A stretch of 64,000 nt of DNA from Paracoccaceae bacterium (GCA_020832445.1 JAFIEO010000029.1:124001-188000); one strand, 5' to 3'. Counted from the first letter of the stretch, positions 25,827 through 35,658 are shown. Numbers and translations are program-made. The notes: generated from the sequence alone by a model not told the origin.

Positions 25827-26674
25827 TGCTTGTCGCACAAAGACGGCCATTGTCCACGGCTATGAACTGGTGCTTGCGCCGCCCGTCACTGGTGTTGGGT
25901 GGCTTCATTGTGGGTGTTCTGGTGCTGGCCGCAGCCTTCGCACCATGGCTTGCGCCCGCAGACCCCTATCAGCAAAACCTTATGCTGTCGCTGATGCCCC
26001 CATCGGCAGAACACCCTTTGGGCACCGATGCCTATGGCCGCGATGTTCTAAGCCGTATCTTGTATGGCGCGCGCCTGTCGCTGCTGGAAATCAGTCTGGG
26101 GGTCGGTGTCGCGCTGATTTTCGGGGTCCCGCTGGGATTGGTGGCAGGTATGTCGGGGGGCAATATAGATGGCGCAATCATGTGGGTGATGGATATTATC
26201 TTTGCCTTTCCCGGCATCATTCTGGCAATCCTGATTGTCTCGATCCTTGGCCCAAGCCTTTTTAACATGTTGATGGCCATCGCTTTGTTTTCGCTGCCTG
26301 TTTATGCAAGGCTGACACGCAACCTGACGCTGGGACTGAAGCGGATGGAATATGTGCAGGCCGCGCAGGCACTTGGCGCGTCCCGCCTTCGGGTGATGTT
26401 CGACCATATTCTGCTGAACGCTCTGGGGCCGATCATCGTGCAGGCAACGCTTACGGCGGGAACCGTGGTGCTGACTGCGGCCAGCCTGTCCTTTCTGGGG
26501 TTGGGCGCGCAACCGCCAATACCCGAATGGGGTGCCATGATGAGTGATGGCCGGAACTATCTGGGTGTGGCCCTTTGGGTTTCTTTCTTTCCCGGACTGG
26601 CGGTTACGATCACGGTTCTGGGGTTCAATATTCTGGGCGATGGTCTGCGTGACCTGCTTGATCCGCGCCGGTGA
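25826..26674 (+). CDS. Dipeptide-type ABC transporter permease (DppC-like)
   Basis: A 282-aa membrane protein. It has the DppC N-terminal TM, LAPADPYQQNLMLSLMPPSA, HPLGTDAYGRDVLSRILYGA, and the EAA loop MEYVQAAQALGASRLRVMF. SLSFLGLGAQPPIPEWGAMM and NILGDGLRDLLDPR close the protein. It starts in a TGATG overlap with DppB and ends in a TGATG overlap with the ROK kinase, so the whole arm is coupled. Confidence 0.94.
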   Translation: MLVAQRRPLSTAMNWCLRRPSLVLGGFIVGVLVLAAAFAPWLAPADPYQQNLMLSLMPPSAEHPLGTDAYGRDVLSRILYGARLSLLEISLGVGVALIFGVPLGLVAGMSGGNIDGAIMWVMDIIFAFPGIILAILIVSILGPSLFNMLMAIALFSLPVYARLTRNLTLGLKRMEYVQAAQALGASRLRVMFDHILLNALGPIIVQATLTAGTVVLTAASLSFLGLGAQPPIPEWGAMMSDGRNYLGVALWVSFFPGLAVTITVLGFNILGDGLRDLLDPRR

Positions 26675-27633
26675 TGATGCGAGTTTGTAACGTGGAAAAA
26701 ATCAACGCCCTCGCGGCGGATATAGGCGGCAGCTACATACGCATGTCGCGCGTGGATGACTGCGGCGCATTGCACGGCCCCGTCCTGCGGCGGTCGACGC
26801 CAGTTGACGATCTGGAGCAGTTTATACAAACGCTGTCGGATCTGGTTGCAGAACTGCGGCAGGACGCAGGAAACGGATCGCGGCTTGCAATTGCCACGGC
26901 CGGATTGTTGAACCCTGCAACCGGCGTGATGCGTGCGGCCAATATTCCCTGCCTCAACAACATTGCACCAGCGGCCGCGCTATCGGAAAAGCTGGGCTGT
27001 CAGGTTGTGCTGGTCAATGACGCAGACGCATTTGCCCTGGCCGAGGCCACGCGCGGCGCGGGCGTCGGACATGTCACTGTGCTGGGGGCAGTTATCGGCA
27101 CTGGTATCGGTGGCGGGCTGGTGATTGACGGGCGCGCGGTGCGCGGCTCGGGGGGGGTTGCGGGGGAATGGGGGCATGGACCAATTGCCAGCCACCACCC
27201 CCATGTGCTGAACAGGCCGCTGAAGCGGATGCAGTGCGGCTGCGGCCAGCATGGCTGCGCCGACACGTTCGGGGGCGCGCGCGGCATTGAACGTCTGCAC
27301 AAGCTTCTTGGCCACCCGCACCAGACCACAGCCCAGATCGTCACAGGCTGGAAGGGTCGCGCGGCTGCCGCGTCGCAAACCATTGATGTCTGGGCAGAAA
27401 TGCTGTCCGAACCCCTGTCGCTGGCACTAAATGTGACCGGCGCGTCCATTGTGCCTGTTGGCGGCGGTTTATCATCAGAACCCGCGTTGGTGGCCAAGCT
27501 GGATCAGGCCGTCCGCGCACGCATTCTGAATGAAACCGATCAGGCACTTCTGGTGCCCAGCCTGCTGGGCGCAGATGCCGGATTGATCGGTGCCGCGCTA
27601 TTGGCCCGCCAGATCAGCGAAGGCCGCCCATGA
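26674..27633 (+). CDS. ROK-family sugar/amino-sugar kinase
   Basis: A 319-aa kinase without a DNA-binding domain. The ATP motif is LAADIGGSYIRMSRV; VLVNDADAFALAEA carries the catalytic Asp; GTGIGGGLVIDGRAVRG and GEWGHGPI follow; and the zinc site CGCGQHGCADTFGG is complete. It resembles N-acetylglucosamine or N-acetylmannosamine kinases. Its presence with a peptide-type importer and an M81 hydrolase suggests an imported compound with both an amide bond and a sugar. Two ATGs follow in tandem; the first overlaps the DppC stop. Confidence 0.9.
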   Translation: MMRVCNVEKINALAADIGGSYIRMSRVDDCGALHGPVLRRSTPVDDLEQFIQTLSDLVAELRQDAGNGSRLAIATAGLLNPATGVMRAANIPCLNNIAPAAALSEKLGCQVVLVNDADAFALAEATRGAGVGHVTVLGAVIGTGIGGGLVIDGRAVRGSGGVAGEWGHGPIASHHPHVLNRPLKRMQCGCGQHGCADTFGGARGIERLHKLLGHPHQTTAQIVTGWKGRAAAASQTIDVWAEMLSEPLSLALNVTGASIVPVGGGLSSEPALVAKLDQAVRARILNETDQALLVPSLLGADAGLIGAALLARQISEGRP

Positions 27634-28367
27634 CAGCAACACTGGAAATATGTGTCGATACACTGGACGGATTGGACGCAGCAATCAAAGGCGGGGCCGA
27701 CCGGATAGAGCTGTGCGCAGCGCTGGATGTAGGCGGGCTTAGCCCTGCGCCATCCCTGCTCTATGCAGCGCAGTCTGCACCCATACCGGTTTACTGCATG
27801 ATCCGCCCCCGCGCGGGCAGCTTCATCTACACCGCGCGCGAGCTGGATTTCATGTGCGCCGAAATCACGCTGGTCCGCGAATTGGGGTTTGCAGGCGTCG
27901 TGCTGGGCTGCGGGGATGAAAGCGGGCTGGATATCGCGGGTTTGTCGCGGCTTTGCGCAGCCGCAGACGGGCTGGGCCGGACATTGCACCGTGTGGTTGA
28001 CCTGTTGCCGGACCGCCGCGATGTTCCCCGTCAGGCCGCATCGCTTGGGTTCGAGAGGATCCTGACATCGGGCGGCCAGCCGCATGCGCAACAAGGCATG
28101 GCAGATATCGCCGCAATGGTGCGTGCTGCACCGCAAGGCGTGTCCATAATGCCCGGCAGCGGGGTCAGCGCGCAAAATGCAGCCGGTATCCTGCGCGATA
28201 CCGGTGCGCGCGAAATCCATGCCTCGGCGCGGGGGCAGGATGCGCGCCACAACGGAACGCGCCTGACATCGCTGGGGTTTTGTGCAGCCCGGACCAAATA
28301 CACTGATCCATCACGGGTTGCGGGCCTAAAGGCGGCGTTGGGCGCATCAGCACAGAATTCCGGCTGA
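27630..28367 (+). CDS. cutC: CutC-family TIM-barrel protein
   Basis: A 245-aa protein. LEICVDTLDGLDAAIKGGAD, RIELCAALDVGGLSPAPSLL, MIRPRAGSFIYT, FAGVVLGC, LHRVVDLLPD and ERILTSGGQPHA are CutC signatures. CutC was named for copper homeostasis in E. coli, but a catalytic copper role is doubtful, and it is often found next to sugar or amidase genes. It overlaps the ROK kinase by 4 bases (ATGA), so a metabolic role in this pathway is more likely than copper handling (inference). Confidence 0.9.
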   Translation: MTATLEICVDTLDGLDAAIKGGADRIELCAALDVGGLSPAPSLLYAAQSAPIPVYCMIRPRAGSFIYTARELDFMCAEITLVRELGFAGVVLGCGDESGLDIAGLSRLCAAADGLGRTLHRVVDLLPDRRDVPRQAASLGFERILTSGGQPHAQQGMADIAAMVRAAPQGVSIMPGSGVSAQNAAGILRDTGAREIHASARGQDARHNGTRLTSLGFCAARTKYTDPSRVAGLKAALGASAQNSG

Positions 28368-28562
28368 AGGGCACATGGGTGCAAACACGTTGTTGCTGGA
28401 CAAACACCCCTGATTTGTGCACCCTGCCGGGTATGAGAACCTTGTTTCAGAAAATCGGCGCGCGGCGTCACATCCGAATTACAACCCCGGCCTGACAGCC
28501 CGGGCCGGATGGTTGATTTCTGAACGTCATATGCGCAACTCGCGCCATACAAGGTTAAACTT

Positions 28563-29054
28563 ATGTCCAATACATCTGCGACATTGCACATGTTGTGCGG
28601 AAAAATCGCTGCTGGAAAATCTACACTTGCATCACGCCTCGGGCGCGCCCACGGAACAGTTCTGCTGGCCGAGGACGACTGGCTGAATACCCTTTTTTCC
28701 GATCAGATGCGGTCGGGCGCGGACTATCTGCGGTGCGCAGCGAAACTACATGCGATCATGGCCCCGCATATCATGTCGCTGTTAAAGGCCGGCGTTTCGG
28801 TTGTTCTGGACTTTCCTGCAAATACCCTTGCGCAACGGGACTGGATGCGCGGTATCATTGCTGAAAGCGGCGCTGCACACCAGCTTCATGTGCTACATGC
28901 ATCCGATGAGCTGTGTCTGAAACGACTTCGCGCCCGCAATGCAAAGGGCGATCATCCATTCGCTGTAAGTGACGCGCAGTTTCATCAGTTTTCAAAGCAT
29001 TTTGTCGCGCCATCCCCGGACGAGGGCTTCACGGTCGTGGTGCATAACGGCTAA
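28563..29054 (+). CDS. P-loop ATPase/kinase-like protein
   Basis: A 163-aa protein with Walker A CGKIAAGKSTLASRLG near the N-terminus, an acidic LLAEDDWLNTLF and VVLDFPANTLAQRDWMR, the pattern of small AAA_33 kinases related to zeta toxin and chloramphenicol phosphotransferase. CLKRLRARNAKG is a lid-type Arg-rich segment. No antitoxin-like gene is adjacent, so a toxin role is not supported. It stands alone, 195 bases after cutC. The substrate is unknown. Confidence 0.8.
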   Translation: MSNTSATLHMLCGKIAAGKSTLASRLGRAHGTVLLAEDDWLNTLFSDQMRSGADYLRCAAKLHAIMAPHIMSLLKAGVSVVLDFPANTLAQRDWMRGIIAESGAAHQLHVLHASDELCLKRLRARNAKGDHPFAVSDAQFHQFSKHFVAPSPDEGFTVVVHNG

Positions 29055-29089
29055 ACATGCATTGCGCGTATAATGGCGCTATTGCGGGT

Positions 29090-29109
29090 GCAGCCCCCGA
29101 TGGGGCTGC
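29090..29109 (+). terminator. Hairpin after the P-loop gene
   Basis: GCAGCCCC/GGGGCTGC forms a perfect 8-bp stem with a 4-base loop, 35 bases after the stop. No T-tract follows, so termination is uncertain. The rest of 29055-29299 shows nothing further. Confidence 0.4.
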
Positions 29110-29308
29110 GCCTGAGCATGGCTATGCCAGCGCGCACAGATCAGGCAGAAATATCAACGGCGCAAGCGTGCCATTTCATTTGCGTCGCGTGTCGACACTG
29201 CACACCCGTCTGACAGTTGATGGAGTGTGACGCGTTTGACTGCACATGCTTGTATTGCTTTCTGTAAACTTGTAATATTCCAACTGTTCTTACCAGCACG
29301 TGGGCATC

Positions 29309-30352
29309 ATGCGGCTACTCTTGATTTCGGACGATCTGACAGGGGCGCTTGATAGTGCGGTAGCATTTGTTCAGCGCGGCCTTTCCGTTATATGTGCGCT
29401 TGATGAAAACGCCATTCCTGCCGCTGTTGCGCAAGACCCTGATGTGCTTGCTGTATCGATAAACAGCCGTGAAATAACCGAAAAACAGATGAAAATTCGC
29501 CTGTCCGGCGTGCTAGATACCATTCAGGGCATGCCCCGGTGGCGCGATGCGGTCCTGTTCAAGAAAATTGACAGCCGCCTGAAGGGGCATCTGCGGGCTG
29601 AAATGTCCATGCTGGCCTTTGCACGCCCCGAATTGCTGGTCTGCCCTGCTGTTCCGCGGCTGGGTCGGGTTGTAAAAGACGGCTATCTGCAAGGGGCTGG
29701 TGTAAGCGCCCCGCTTGATATCGCCGGAAAACTTGGGCTGGACAGAAGCCATGTGACCGACGCGCAAAACGCGGATGATCTGAACGCCGCTTTGCGTGAT
29801 TGCAATCCAGCAACAACCTTGTTTGTCGGGGCTGCGGGTCTGGCCGATGCGTTGGCGTGCAGGATGCACCCGGATGTCAAGCCTGCCACACTGAAACCCT
29901 TTTCGGGGTCATCGGTTTTCGCAATCGGCTCGCGTGATCCGGTTACACTTGATCAGCTGGCACCACTAAATGTCACAGCTGCACCGAACGGGGCCGTACC
30001 TGCCATACCTTCCGCGCGCTTGTCGGTCATTCAAATGACCAACAAGCGGGCGGTGCCTGTTGCGCCTGAAATCGCAGGCGCGGAATTTGCGCGCGGAATT
30101 GCGCAATTCATAAAGCTGCACCAGCCTGCAAATCTGCTGGCATGTGGCGGGGAAACTGCTGCTGCCATTTTGCGCCAGCTTGGGGCACGGCTTTTGCGGG
30201 TTGATGCGGAATTGCAGGCTGGTGTGCCGGTATCACAGTTGCTGGACGGGTATCCGGGCCTACGTTTGATTTCAAAATCGGGTGGATTTGGCGGGCCGGA
30301 CACGCTTGCGGAAATCGCCGATATGTTTAGGCTGCCAGCCACAAACTCTTGA
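29309..30352 (+). CDS. Four-carbon acid sugar kinase family protein (DUF1537, DtnK/OtnK-like)
   Basis: A 347-aa kinase. LLISDDLTGALDSAVAF and LFKKIDSRLKGHLRAE define the N-terminal domain; LACGGETAAAILRQLGARLL and ISKSGGFGGPDTL define the nucleotide-binding C-terminal domain. Family members phosphorylate D-threonate, D-erythronate or related acids, and the product is oxidised by a PdxA2-type dehydrogenase, which is encoded at 31277. It is shorter than the usual 400-430 aa. A GTG at 29300 is an alternative start; neither has a strong ribosome site. The GntR gene follows after 18 bases. Confidence 0.88.
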   Translation: MRLLLISDDLTGALDSAVAFVQRGLSVICALDENAIPAAVAQDPDVLAVSINSREITEKQMKIRLSGVLDTIQGMPRWRDAVLFKKIDSRLKGHLRAEMSMLAFARPELLVCPAVPRLGRVVKDGYLQGAGVSAPLDIAGKLGLDRSHVTDAQNADDLNAALRDCNPATTLFVGAAGLADALACRMHPDVKPATLKPFSGSSVFAIGSRDPVTLDQLAPLNVTAAPNGAVPAIPSARLSVIQMTNKRAVPVAPEIAGAEFARGIAQFIKLHQPANLLACGGETAAAILRQLGARLLRVDAELQAGVPVSQLLDGYPGLRLISKSGGFGGPDTLAEIADMFRLPATNS

Positions 30353-30370
30353 TGAAAGGCCACATTTCCT

Positions 30371-31123
30371 GTGTCTGTCCCTCGTACTTCCGGCGGTGTT
30401 GAGAAACCGAAAGCAACCTTGTCAGACAGGGTTTATTTCGCGCTTTATAGTCGCATATCAAACGGCGATTACGCGATAAACCAACGCTTGCCGTCGGAAA
30501 ATACGCTGTCTGGCGAATTGGGTGTCTCGCGGCCTGTTTTGCGAATTGCACTTGAGAAGCTGCGCAGTGAAGGCATCATCTATTCGCGGCAAGGTGCTGG
30601 AAATTTTGTTCGTGCGGCGGCGTCCAAACCGGTTGGGTTTGCGCGGGTCGAAACACTGGCCGATGTGCAACGCTGCTACGAATTTCGCATCACAATTGAA
30701 ACGGCTGCCGCAGAATGCGCTGCATTGCGTCAGAACAAGGCAGTACTTGATGAAATAGAACACGCGCTGGATATGATGCGCATGGCGACCGGCAGCCGGG
30801 AACACCGCGAGGATGCTGATTTTGCGTTTCATATGGCAATTACCAAAGGCGCGAATAACCAGTATTTTGAAGCATCAATGCGCGCCTTGCGCGAACATAT
30901 TTATGTTGGAATGCGCATGCATGGCGAATCCCTTATGACGGATGGGGCGGTGGCACTTCAGGAAGTGCTGGAAGAACATGCCGCCATTTTTGATGCCATA
31001 AGCGCCAGAAACGGCGCGTTGGCCGCAAATCTGATGCGCACACATCTGGAGCATTCCCGCGACCGCCTGTTTGGTGGGGGGCTGCTGGATCTAAGGATGA
31101 AAGACCACCCCCCCGCCACCTGA
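30371..31123 (+). CDS. GntR-family regulator, FCD (FadR) subgroup
   Basis: A 250-aa regulator starting at GTG 30371. The winged helix (LPSENTLSGELGVSRPVLRI, ALEKLRSEGIIYSRQGAGNF) is followed by an FCD ligand domain (CYEFRITIETAAAECAALR, FHMAITKGANNQYF, EEHAAIFDAI) with the usual Asp/His metal positions. It is cotranscribed with the DUF1537 kinase and probably controls the convergent TTT/PdxA2 operon. Direct repeats at 37288-37324 are candidate sites. Confidence 0.92.
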   Translation: MSVPRTSGGVEKPKATLSDRVYFALYSRISNGDYAINQRLPSENTLSGELGVSRPVLRIALEKLRSEGIIYSRQGAGNFVRAAASKPVGFARVETLADVQRCYEFRITIETAAAECAALRQNKAVLDEIEHALDMMRMATGSREHREDADFAFHMAITKGANNQYFEASMRALREHIYVGMRMHGESLMTDGAVALQEVLEEHAAIFDAISARNGALAANLMRTHLEHSRDRLFGGGLLDLRMKDHPPAT

Positions 31124-31176
31124 CAGTTCCGGACGCTGGCGCGCATTCAGTCATATTTGCGCGCCATATGAACCAG

Positions 31177-31279
31177 CGCATGTTGCTCAAAACTGGGAAC
31201 CGATTTTGAGCTTCTCGAACATGCGAAATCAATAAGTTAGAGCATATCTCGTGAATGCGAATGAACGTGATATGCTCTA
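31177..31279 (-). repeat. Intergenic palindromic repeat, copy B
   Basis: Same element as copies A and C, in reverse orientation. The first hairpin has arms AGAGCATATC/GATATGCTCT, the second GCTCAAAA/TTTTGAGC. It lies between the convergent GntR and PdxA2-like genes. Its TAGAG edge supplies the TAG stop of the PdxA2-like gene (31277-31279). Confidence 0.88.
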
Positions 31280-32257
31280 GCGGCCCGACACCGCCAGCTT
31301 ACCTGCATAGTCCAGCGCGGCCAGCATGTTCACATGATTTGCGCGCCCGCTGCCTGCGATGTCGAAGGCCGTTCCGTGATCGACTGAACAGCGATCAATC
31401 GGCAAGCCCAGGGACACATTGACGGCCGTATCAAATGCAATCAGCTTGATCGGGATATGCCCCTGATCGTGGTATTGTGCAATGACAAGGTCAAACGCAC
31501 CGGTATTTGCGCGGTGAAAAACCGTATCGGCGGAAATGGGTCCGGCAACGTTGATCCCCTCGGCGCGCGCGGCGGCGACACCCGGCGCGATCTGTGCATC
31601 ATCCTCGCGCCCGAACAGACCATTTTCGCCACAATGGGGATTGATGCCTGCAACCGCGATCCGCGGGTTTTCCAGCCCCATACGCTGCAAATGACGGTGC
31701 CCCATGCGGATTGTGTCGCGGACGCGTTCGGGTGTTGCGCGACCGATTGCATCCTTTAGGGATACATGGGTCGATACATGCAACACATTCAGCGTGGGCG
31801 ATGCCAACAGCATCCAGCTGGACCCCGCATTCGTCAGGTGGGCCAGCATGCCCGTGTGCCCGTCATAGTGATGACCGGCAAGGTTAAGCGCTTCCTTATT
31901 GATCGGGGCGGTCACGATCCCCTGCGCCTGCCCCGCCATGGCCAGTTTCACAGCGGTTTCAATATAGCGAAAGGATGCTTCGCCACAGGCGGGGGACAAG
32001 ATGCCAAACTGCCCCGGCAAATCCGGCACATCCACATGAAGCACGCGCAGCGCACCCATGGCCGTGGGTTGGTCGAACGGCGACAAAGCAAGCGACAGGC
32101 CGCACACATCTACCGCACGCGACAGCGTTGGCAAATCCCCGATGACGGCATAGCGCGCGCGCTGCTGCGCGGGCAGCGCGGCCATTGCCTTGACGGTGAC
32201 TTCTGCGCCAACGCCGGATGGATCGCCCATGGTAATGACAATGGGGGTCGTGTTCAT
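31277..32257 (-). CDS. PdxA2-like 4-phospho-sugar-acid dehydrogenase
   Basis: A 326-aa NAD-dependent decarboxylating dehydrogenase of the PdxA family. It starts with [33 protein letters not shown] carries a metal His, and HVSLKDAI and [15 protein letters not shown] are further active-site motifs. PdxA2 proteins oxidise D-threonate or D-erythronate 4-phosphate to dihydroxyacetone phosphate and work with DUF1537 kinases; that kinase is present at 29309. True vitamin B6 PdxA is less likely in this context. It is last in the operon TctB-TctC-TctA-DapA-dehydrogenase-PdxA2. Confidence 0.9.
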   Translation of the reverse strand: MNTTPIVITMGDPSGVGAEVTVKAMAALPAQQRARYAVIGDLPTLSRAVDVCGLSLALSPFDQPTAMGALRVLHVDVPDLPGQFGILSPACGEASFRYIETAVKLAMAGQAQGIVTAPINKEALNLAGHHYDGHTGMLAHLTNAGSSWMLLASPTLNVLHVSTHVSLKDAIGRATPERVRDTIRMGHRHLQRMGLENPRIAVAGINPHCGENGLFGREDDAQIAPGVAAARAEGINVAGPISADTVFHRANTGAFDLVIAQYHDQGHIPIKLIAFDTAVNVSLGLPIDRCSVDHGTAFDIAGSGRANHVNMLAALDYAGKLAVSGR

Positions 32258-32258
32258 A

Positions 32259-33245
32259 CTATGCTCCAGTTCGTGAATCGCGTGCGTGCAGGGCGTTGGC
32301 GTTCAGGCAGCGGTCTGGCAAATGGCCTTGTTCCAGCGTGGCAATATCCTGCAACACCATCAGCCCGACATTTTCAACAGCCTCTTGGGTGTCGGCGCCC
32401 GAATGCGGGGTGAATACAGCGTTGGGGTGCGAAAAAACCGGATGGCTGACATCCGGAGGTTCGCTTACGAAGGCGTCCAGCGCAACGCCACCCAACTGGC
32501 CGGACTGAAGTGCGGCGGCAACCGCATCCAGATCGACCACTTCGCCGCGCGCAAGGTTGATCAGCCGCGCCCCCGGTTTCATCTGCGCAAGTGTCGCTGC
32601 ATTGATAAGGGCCGCAGTGTCAGGGCCACCAAATACATGCAGCGATACATAGTCCGACTGCCCCAGCAGCGCGGGCAGATCCATCAGGGTGATCATGTGG
32701 TCGCGCGCAAAATCCATGTCGGCAAATGGGTCTGTTGCCACAACACGCATACCCAGCCCGCGCGCCATCACAGCCAGCCGCTTGCCGATATTGCCCAAGC
32801 CGACAATGCCCAGAACCTTGTTTCCCAACTGGCTGCCCACGCGCCGGTTCCAGCCCCCTGATATGACTGACCCGTGGCCCTGCGGGATGAAACGCGCCAG
32901 CGAAAACATCAATCCAAGGGCCAGTTCCGCCACCGCATCGGCATTGGCGGCAGGCGTGTTGCACACTGGCAGGCCCCGCGCATTACAGGCGGAAATGTCG
33001 ATATTGTCTGTCCCCACGCCATGCTTGAGAACCGCTTTCAACCGCGATGCGCCGACAAGCGTGTCCGCAGTCACCGGCGTCAGCCCGACAACCAGATAAT
33101 CCGCATCCCCTATATATCGCGATACCCCGCCATCATGCAGGTCGGGGTCTGTGCAGCGAATAAGCGTCCAGCCTTTTTGCGCGATTATGCCCGGCACGCT
33201 GCCATGTTTGCCAAAACCCGGCGATGTGGTGACAATAACTGTCAT
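32259..33245 (-). CDS. D-2-hydroxyacid dehydrogenase (SerA-like)
   Basis: A 328-aa NAD-dependent dehydrogenase. The dinucleotide site is [20 protein letters not shown], the catalytic Arg lies in [10 protein letters not shown], the Glu in FVSEPP, and the His in [12 protein letters not shown]. The start has the usual [11 protein letters not shown] pattern of phosphoglycerate dehydrogenase-like enzymes. It overlaps the DapA-family gene by 4 bases and precedes the PdxA2-like gene by one base. It probably interconverts a 2-hydroxy and 2-oxo acid in the imported sugar-acid pathway. Confidence 0.92.
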   Translation of the reverse strand: MTVIVTTSPGFGKHGSVPGIIAQKGWTLIRCTDPDLHDGGVSRYIGDADYLVVGLTPVTADTLVGASRLKAVLKHGVGTDNIDISACNARGLPVCNTPAANADAVAELALGLMFSLARFIPQGHGSVISGGWNRRVGSQLGNKVLGIVGLGNIGKRLAVMARGLGMRVVATDPFADMDFARDHMITLMDLPALLGQSDYVSLHVFGGPDTAALINAATLAQMKPGARLINLARGEVVDLDAVAAALQSGQLGGVALDAFVSEPPDVSHPVFSHPNAVFTPHSGADTQEAVENVGLMVLQDIATLEQGHLPDRCLNANALHARDSRTGA

Positions 33246-34126
33246 GGCCGCAACCCGCGTGCCTGCAATATCGCGACAATAGCCTTGTCCTGTTGCGGGT
33301 CGGGCAACAGGGCTGGTTGGCGTGACAAACCCACTGACGGATCATTCATATAAAGTGCGCGTTTGACCAGCGCAGGCGGGAACCCCAGCGCATACAGATC
33401 CTTGCGCAAACCTGCGAAATTGTCCTGCGCATGGCGTGCCGCATCCAGATCGCCGGAATTAAAGCCCGCAACGATGGCCGCCAACACATCAGGTGCAACA
33501 TTGCCCAGCCCCGACACAACCCCGGCGCAGCCCTGCTCCAACCCCCACAGAACCAGATGATCGGGGGCGCAATACACTTCACACCCCGGAACATCACGGG
33601 CGATGGCCAGATACTCCAGCACTGTTTCGGTTGATCCACCGGAATCCTTTATTCCGGCAATATTCGGGTGACCGGCCAGCCGCCGCGCAGTTTCCGGTTC
33701 AATATGGTTCTGGGTGCGGGCGGGTATGTCATACAGGTAAACAGGGGTTGTCACAGCATCCGCGATGGATGTGAAATGGCGTTCCAGCCCGTCCTGTGTG
33801 CAGGCAATGAAATAGGGGGTGATCACGGACAGCCCGTGCAGGTGCAAACCATCCACGGCCCGCGCGATTTGCAAGGTTTCATACGTGGACGGGCAGCCGA
33901 TATTGGCGATGATCTTCACACGGCCCGACACCTCATCCGCCACTTCTTCGATCAGACGAATCTTTTCAGCTTGGGTCAGGGCGCTGAAATCGCCGTTCGT
34001 CCCACAGACCATCAGGTCATTTCCTGCCGCAACCTGACGGCGTGCCTGCGCGCGTGTGGCATCATAGTTAATGGTTTCATCTTCATGAAAGCAGGTTACA
34101 AGGGCAACATGGGCGTTGCGTTTCAT
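33242..34126 (-). CDS. Dihydrodipicolinate synthase (DapA)-family aldolase/lyase
   Basis: A 294-aa class I lyase. The Schiff-base Lys lies in IAGIKDSGGSTE, the Tyr in PVYLYDIPART, and GTNGDFSALTQAEKIRLIEE is the oxo-acid binding loop (GTNGDF instead of the biosynthetic GTTGES). This points to a catabolic aldolase or dehydratase for sugar acids rather than lysine synthesis. Start ATG 34126 with ACGGAG upstream; the TctA stop lies 12 bases earlier. Confidence 0.9.
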   Translation of the reverse strand: MKRNAHVALVTCFHEDETINYDATRAQARRQVAAGNDLMVCGTNGDFSALTQAEKIRLIEEVADEVSGRVKIIANIGCPSTYETLQIARAVDGLHLHGLSVITPYFIACTQDGLERHFTSIADAVTTPVYLYDIPARTQNHIEPETARRLAGHPNIAGIKDSGGSTETVLEYLAIARDVPGCEVYCAPDHLVLWGLEQGCAGVVSGLGNVAPDVLAAIVAGFNSGDLDAARHAQDNFAGLRKDLYALGFPPALVKRALYMNDPSVGLSRQPALLPDPQQDKAIVAILQARGLRP

Positions 34127-34138
34127 ACAGACACTCCG

Positions 34139-35626
34139 TCAGTTCGGTTTATGGATACGGGCCTGCGCCAAATGACGGGCAATCACCGGCCCGAACAGGG
34201 AAAACAGCGCAAGGCCAAGGAAAAACAGCGTTATCGGACCAGAGATGAAGGCGAGAATATTATCACCTGTCTGCAACATGCCGCGCCGCAGATTGGATTC
34301 CATCATCGGCCCAAGGATCAGTGCGATGCATAATGCAGCCTGCGAAAACCCGAATTTCTGCATGCCCCAGCCAAGCACACCGAAACCCACCATCGTATAC
34401 AGGTCAACAGGGTTAAGGTTGATGGAAAACGCCCCGATATAGCAAAAAATCACGATGGACATTGTCAGCAACCTGCGCGGCACCATCAGGATGCGCGCGA
34501 AGACAGGGATCAACGCCATCCCGAACACGAACATGAAAATCGTTGCCAGAAAGGTGCCGCCGAATATTCCCACGATGACATCAGGGTTGGTCTGAAACAG
34601 CATAGGGCCGGGGGCCAGTCCCTGTATCATCAGCCCACCCATCAGAACCGCTGTCACCACATCGCCGGGAATGCCAAGGGCCAATAGCGGGATCAGGGCC
34701 GCCGCACAAACAGCATTGTTCGCGCTTTCGGTGGCGGCGATTCCGGGGGCATAGCCGGTGCCGAACTTTTCAGGGGTTTTGGAACTGCGGCGCGCCTCGT
34801 TATAGGAAATCCATGAGGCAGTTCCAGATCCGGTGCCGGGAATAATCCCGATCAGCGTGCCAATCAGCGAACCGCGCACAAGCGCGCCTTTGCTGTCACG
34901 CATATCCTGCCGCGATGGCCAGCGCCCCTTGACCAGCACCACGGCCGGTTCCTGCTTGGCCATCCGTTCAATCTGGGTGAACACCTCTGACAGGGCGAAA
35001 AGCCCGATAAGCGCAGGCGTGAACGCAAAACCGGACGCAAAGCCCTGTATGCCGAATGTGTAACGCATGACACCCGCAATCGGATCGGCACCCACCGTCG
35101 AGATCAGTATGCCCAGCACACCGGAAATCGCGCCCTTCAGCAGATCACCTGACAGGCTGGCAATGATGGTCAGTCCAAACAAGGCCAGCGCAAAATATTC
35201 TGCGGCCCCGAATTTCAGCGCAATTCCTGCCAGTTGCGGGGCCAGCGTTGCCAGAACGACTGCTGCGATCAGCCCACCAATCGTAGACGCCACTGTCGCC
35301 ATACCAAGTGCGCGCCCTGCCTCGCCGCGCGCGGCCATCGGATAGCCGTCCAGCACTGTCGCCGCAGATGCAGGCGTGCCCGGCGTGCGCAACAGGATTG
35401 ACGATACACAGCCGCCATAAATGCCGCCGATATATATGCCGATCAGCATGTTCAGCCCCATGACCGGCGACATGCCAAATGTCAGCGGGATAAGAAGCGC
35501 CACGCCCATGGTTGCCGTCAGTCCCGGCAGGGCGCCAATCAAGATACCCCCAAGGACACCCAACGCAATGATACCAAAGACCTGAGGTTGCAGCAGCGGG
35601 GCCAGATAGGCGATCGTTTCCATCAT
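34139..35626 (-). CDS. tctA: Tripartite tricarboxylate transporter permease TctA
   Basis: A 495-aa membrane protein of about 12 segments. GVLGGILIGALPGLTATMGV, ILLRTPGTPASAATVLDGYP, IPGTGSGTASWISYNEARR and ALGIPGDVVTAVLMGGL are TctA signatures. It forms the main channel with TctB and receives solute from TctC. Start at 35626 (ATGATG) with AGGAAA upstream. Operon context suggests uptake of a sugar acid rather than citrate. Confidence 0.95.
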   Translation of the reverse strand: MMETIAYLAPLLQPQVFGIIALGVLGGILIGALPGLTATMGVALLIPLTFGMSPVMGLNMLIGIYIGGIYGGCVSSILLRTPGTPASAATVLDGYPMAARGEAGRALGMATVASTIGGLIAAVVLATLAPQLAGIALKFGAAEYFALALFGLTIIASLSGDLLKGAISGVLGILISTVGADPIAGVMRYTFGIQGFASGFAFTPALIGLFALSEVFTQIERMAKQEPAVVLVKGRWPSRQDMRDSKGALVRGSLIGTLIGIIPGTGSGTASWISYNEARRSSKTPEKFGTGYAPGIAATESANNAVCAAALIPLLALGIPGDVVTAVLMGGLMIQGLAPGPMLFQTNPDVIVGIFGGTFLATIFMFVFGMALIPVFARILMVPRRLLTMSIVIFCYIGAFSINLNPVDLYTMVGFGVLGWGMQKFGFSQAALCIALILGPMMESNLRRGMLQTGDNILAFISGPITLFFLGLALFSLFGPVIARHLAQARIHKPN

Positions 35627-35658
35627 CGGACTTTCCTAGTGCAGGAAAACATAACAGT

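Noticed and set aside
27630-28367. Copper homeostasis role for CutC
   Set aside because: Coupling to a kinase and importer operon and the absence of copper genes make a metabolic role more likely; the name is kept only as the family name.
28563-29054. Zeta-toxin/antitoxin module
   Set aside because: The P-loop protein has the right size and Walker A, but no antitoxin-like gene is adjacent and the zeta-specific motifs are not clear.
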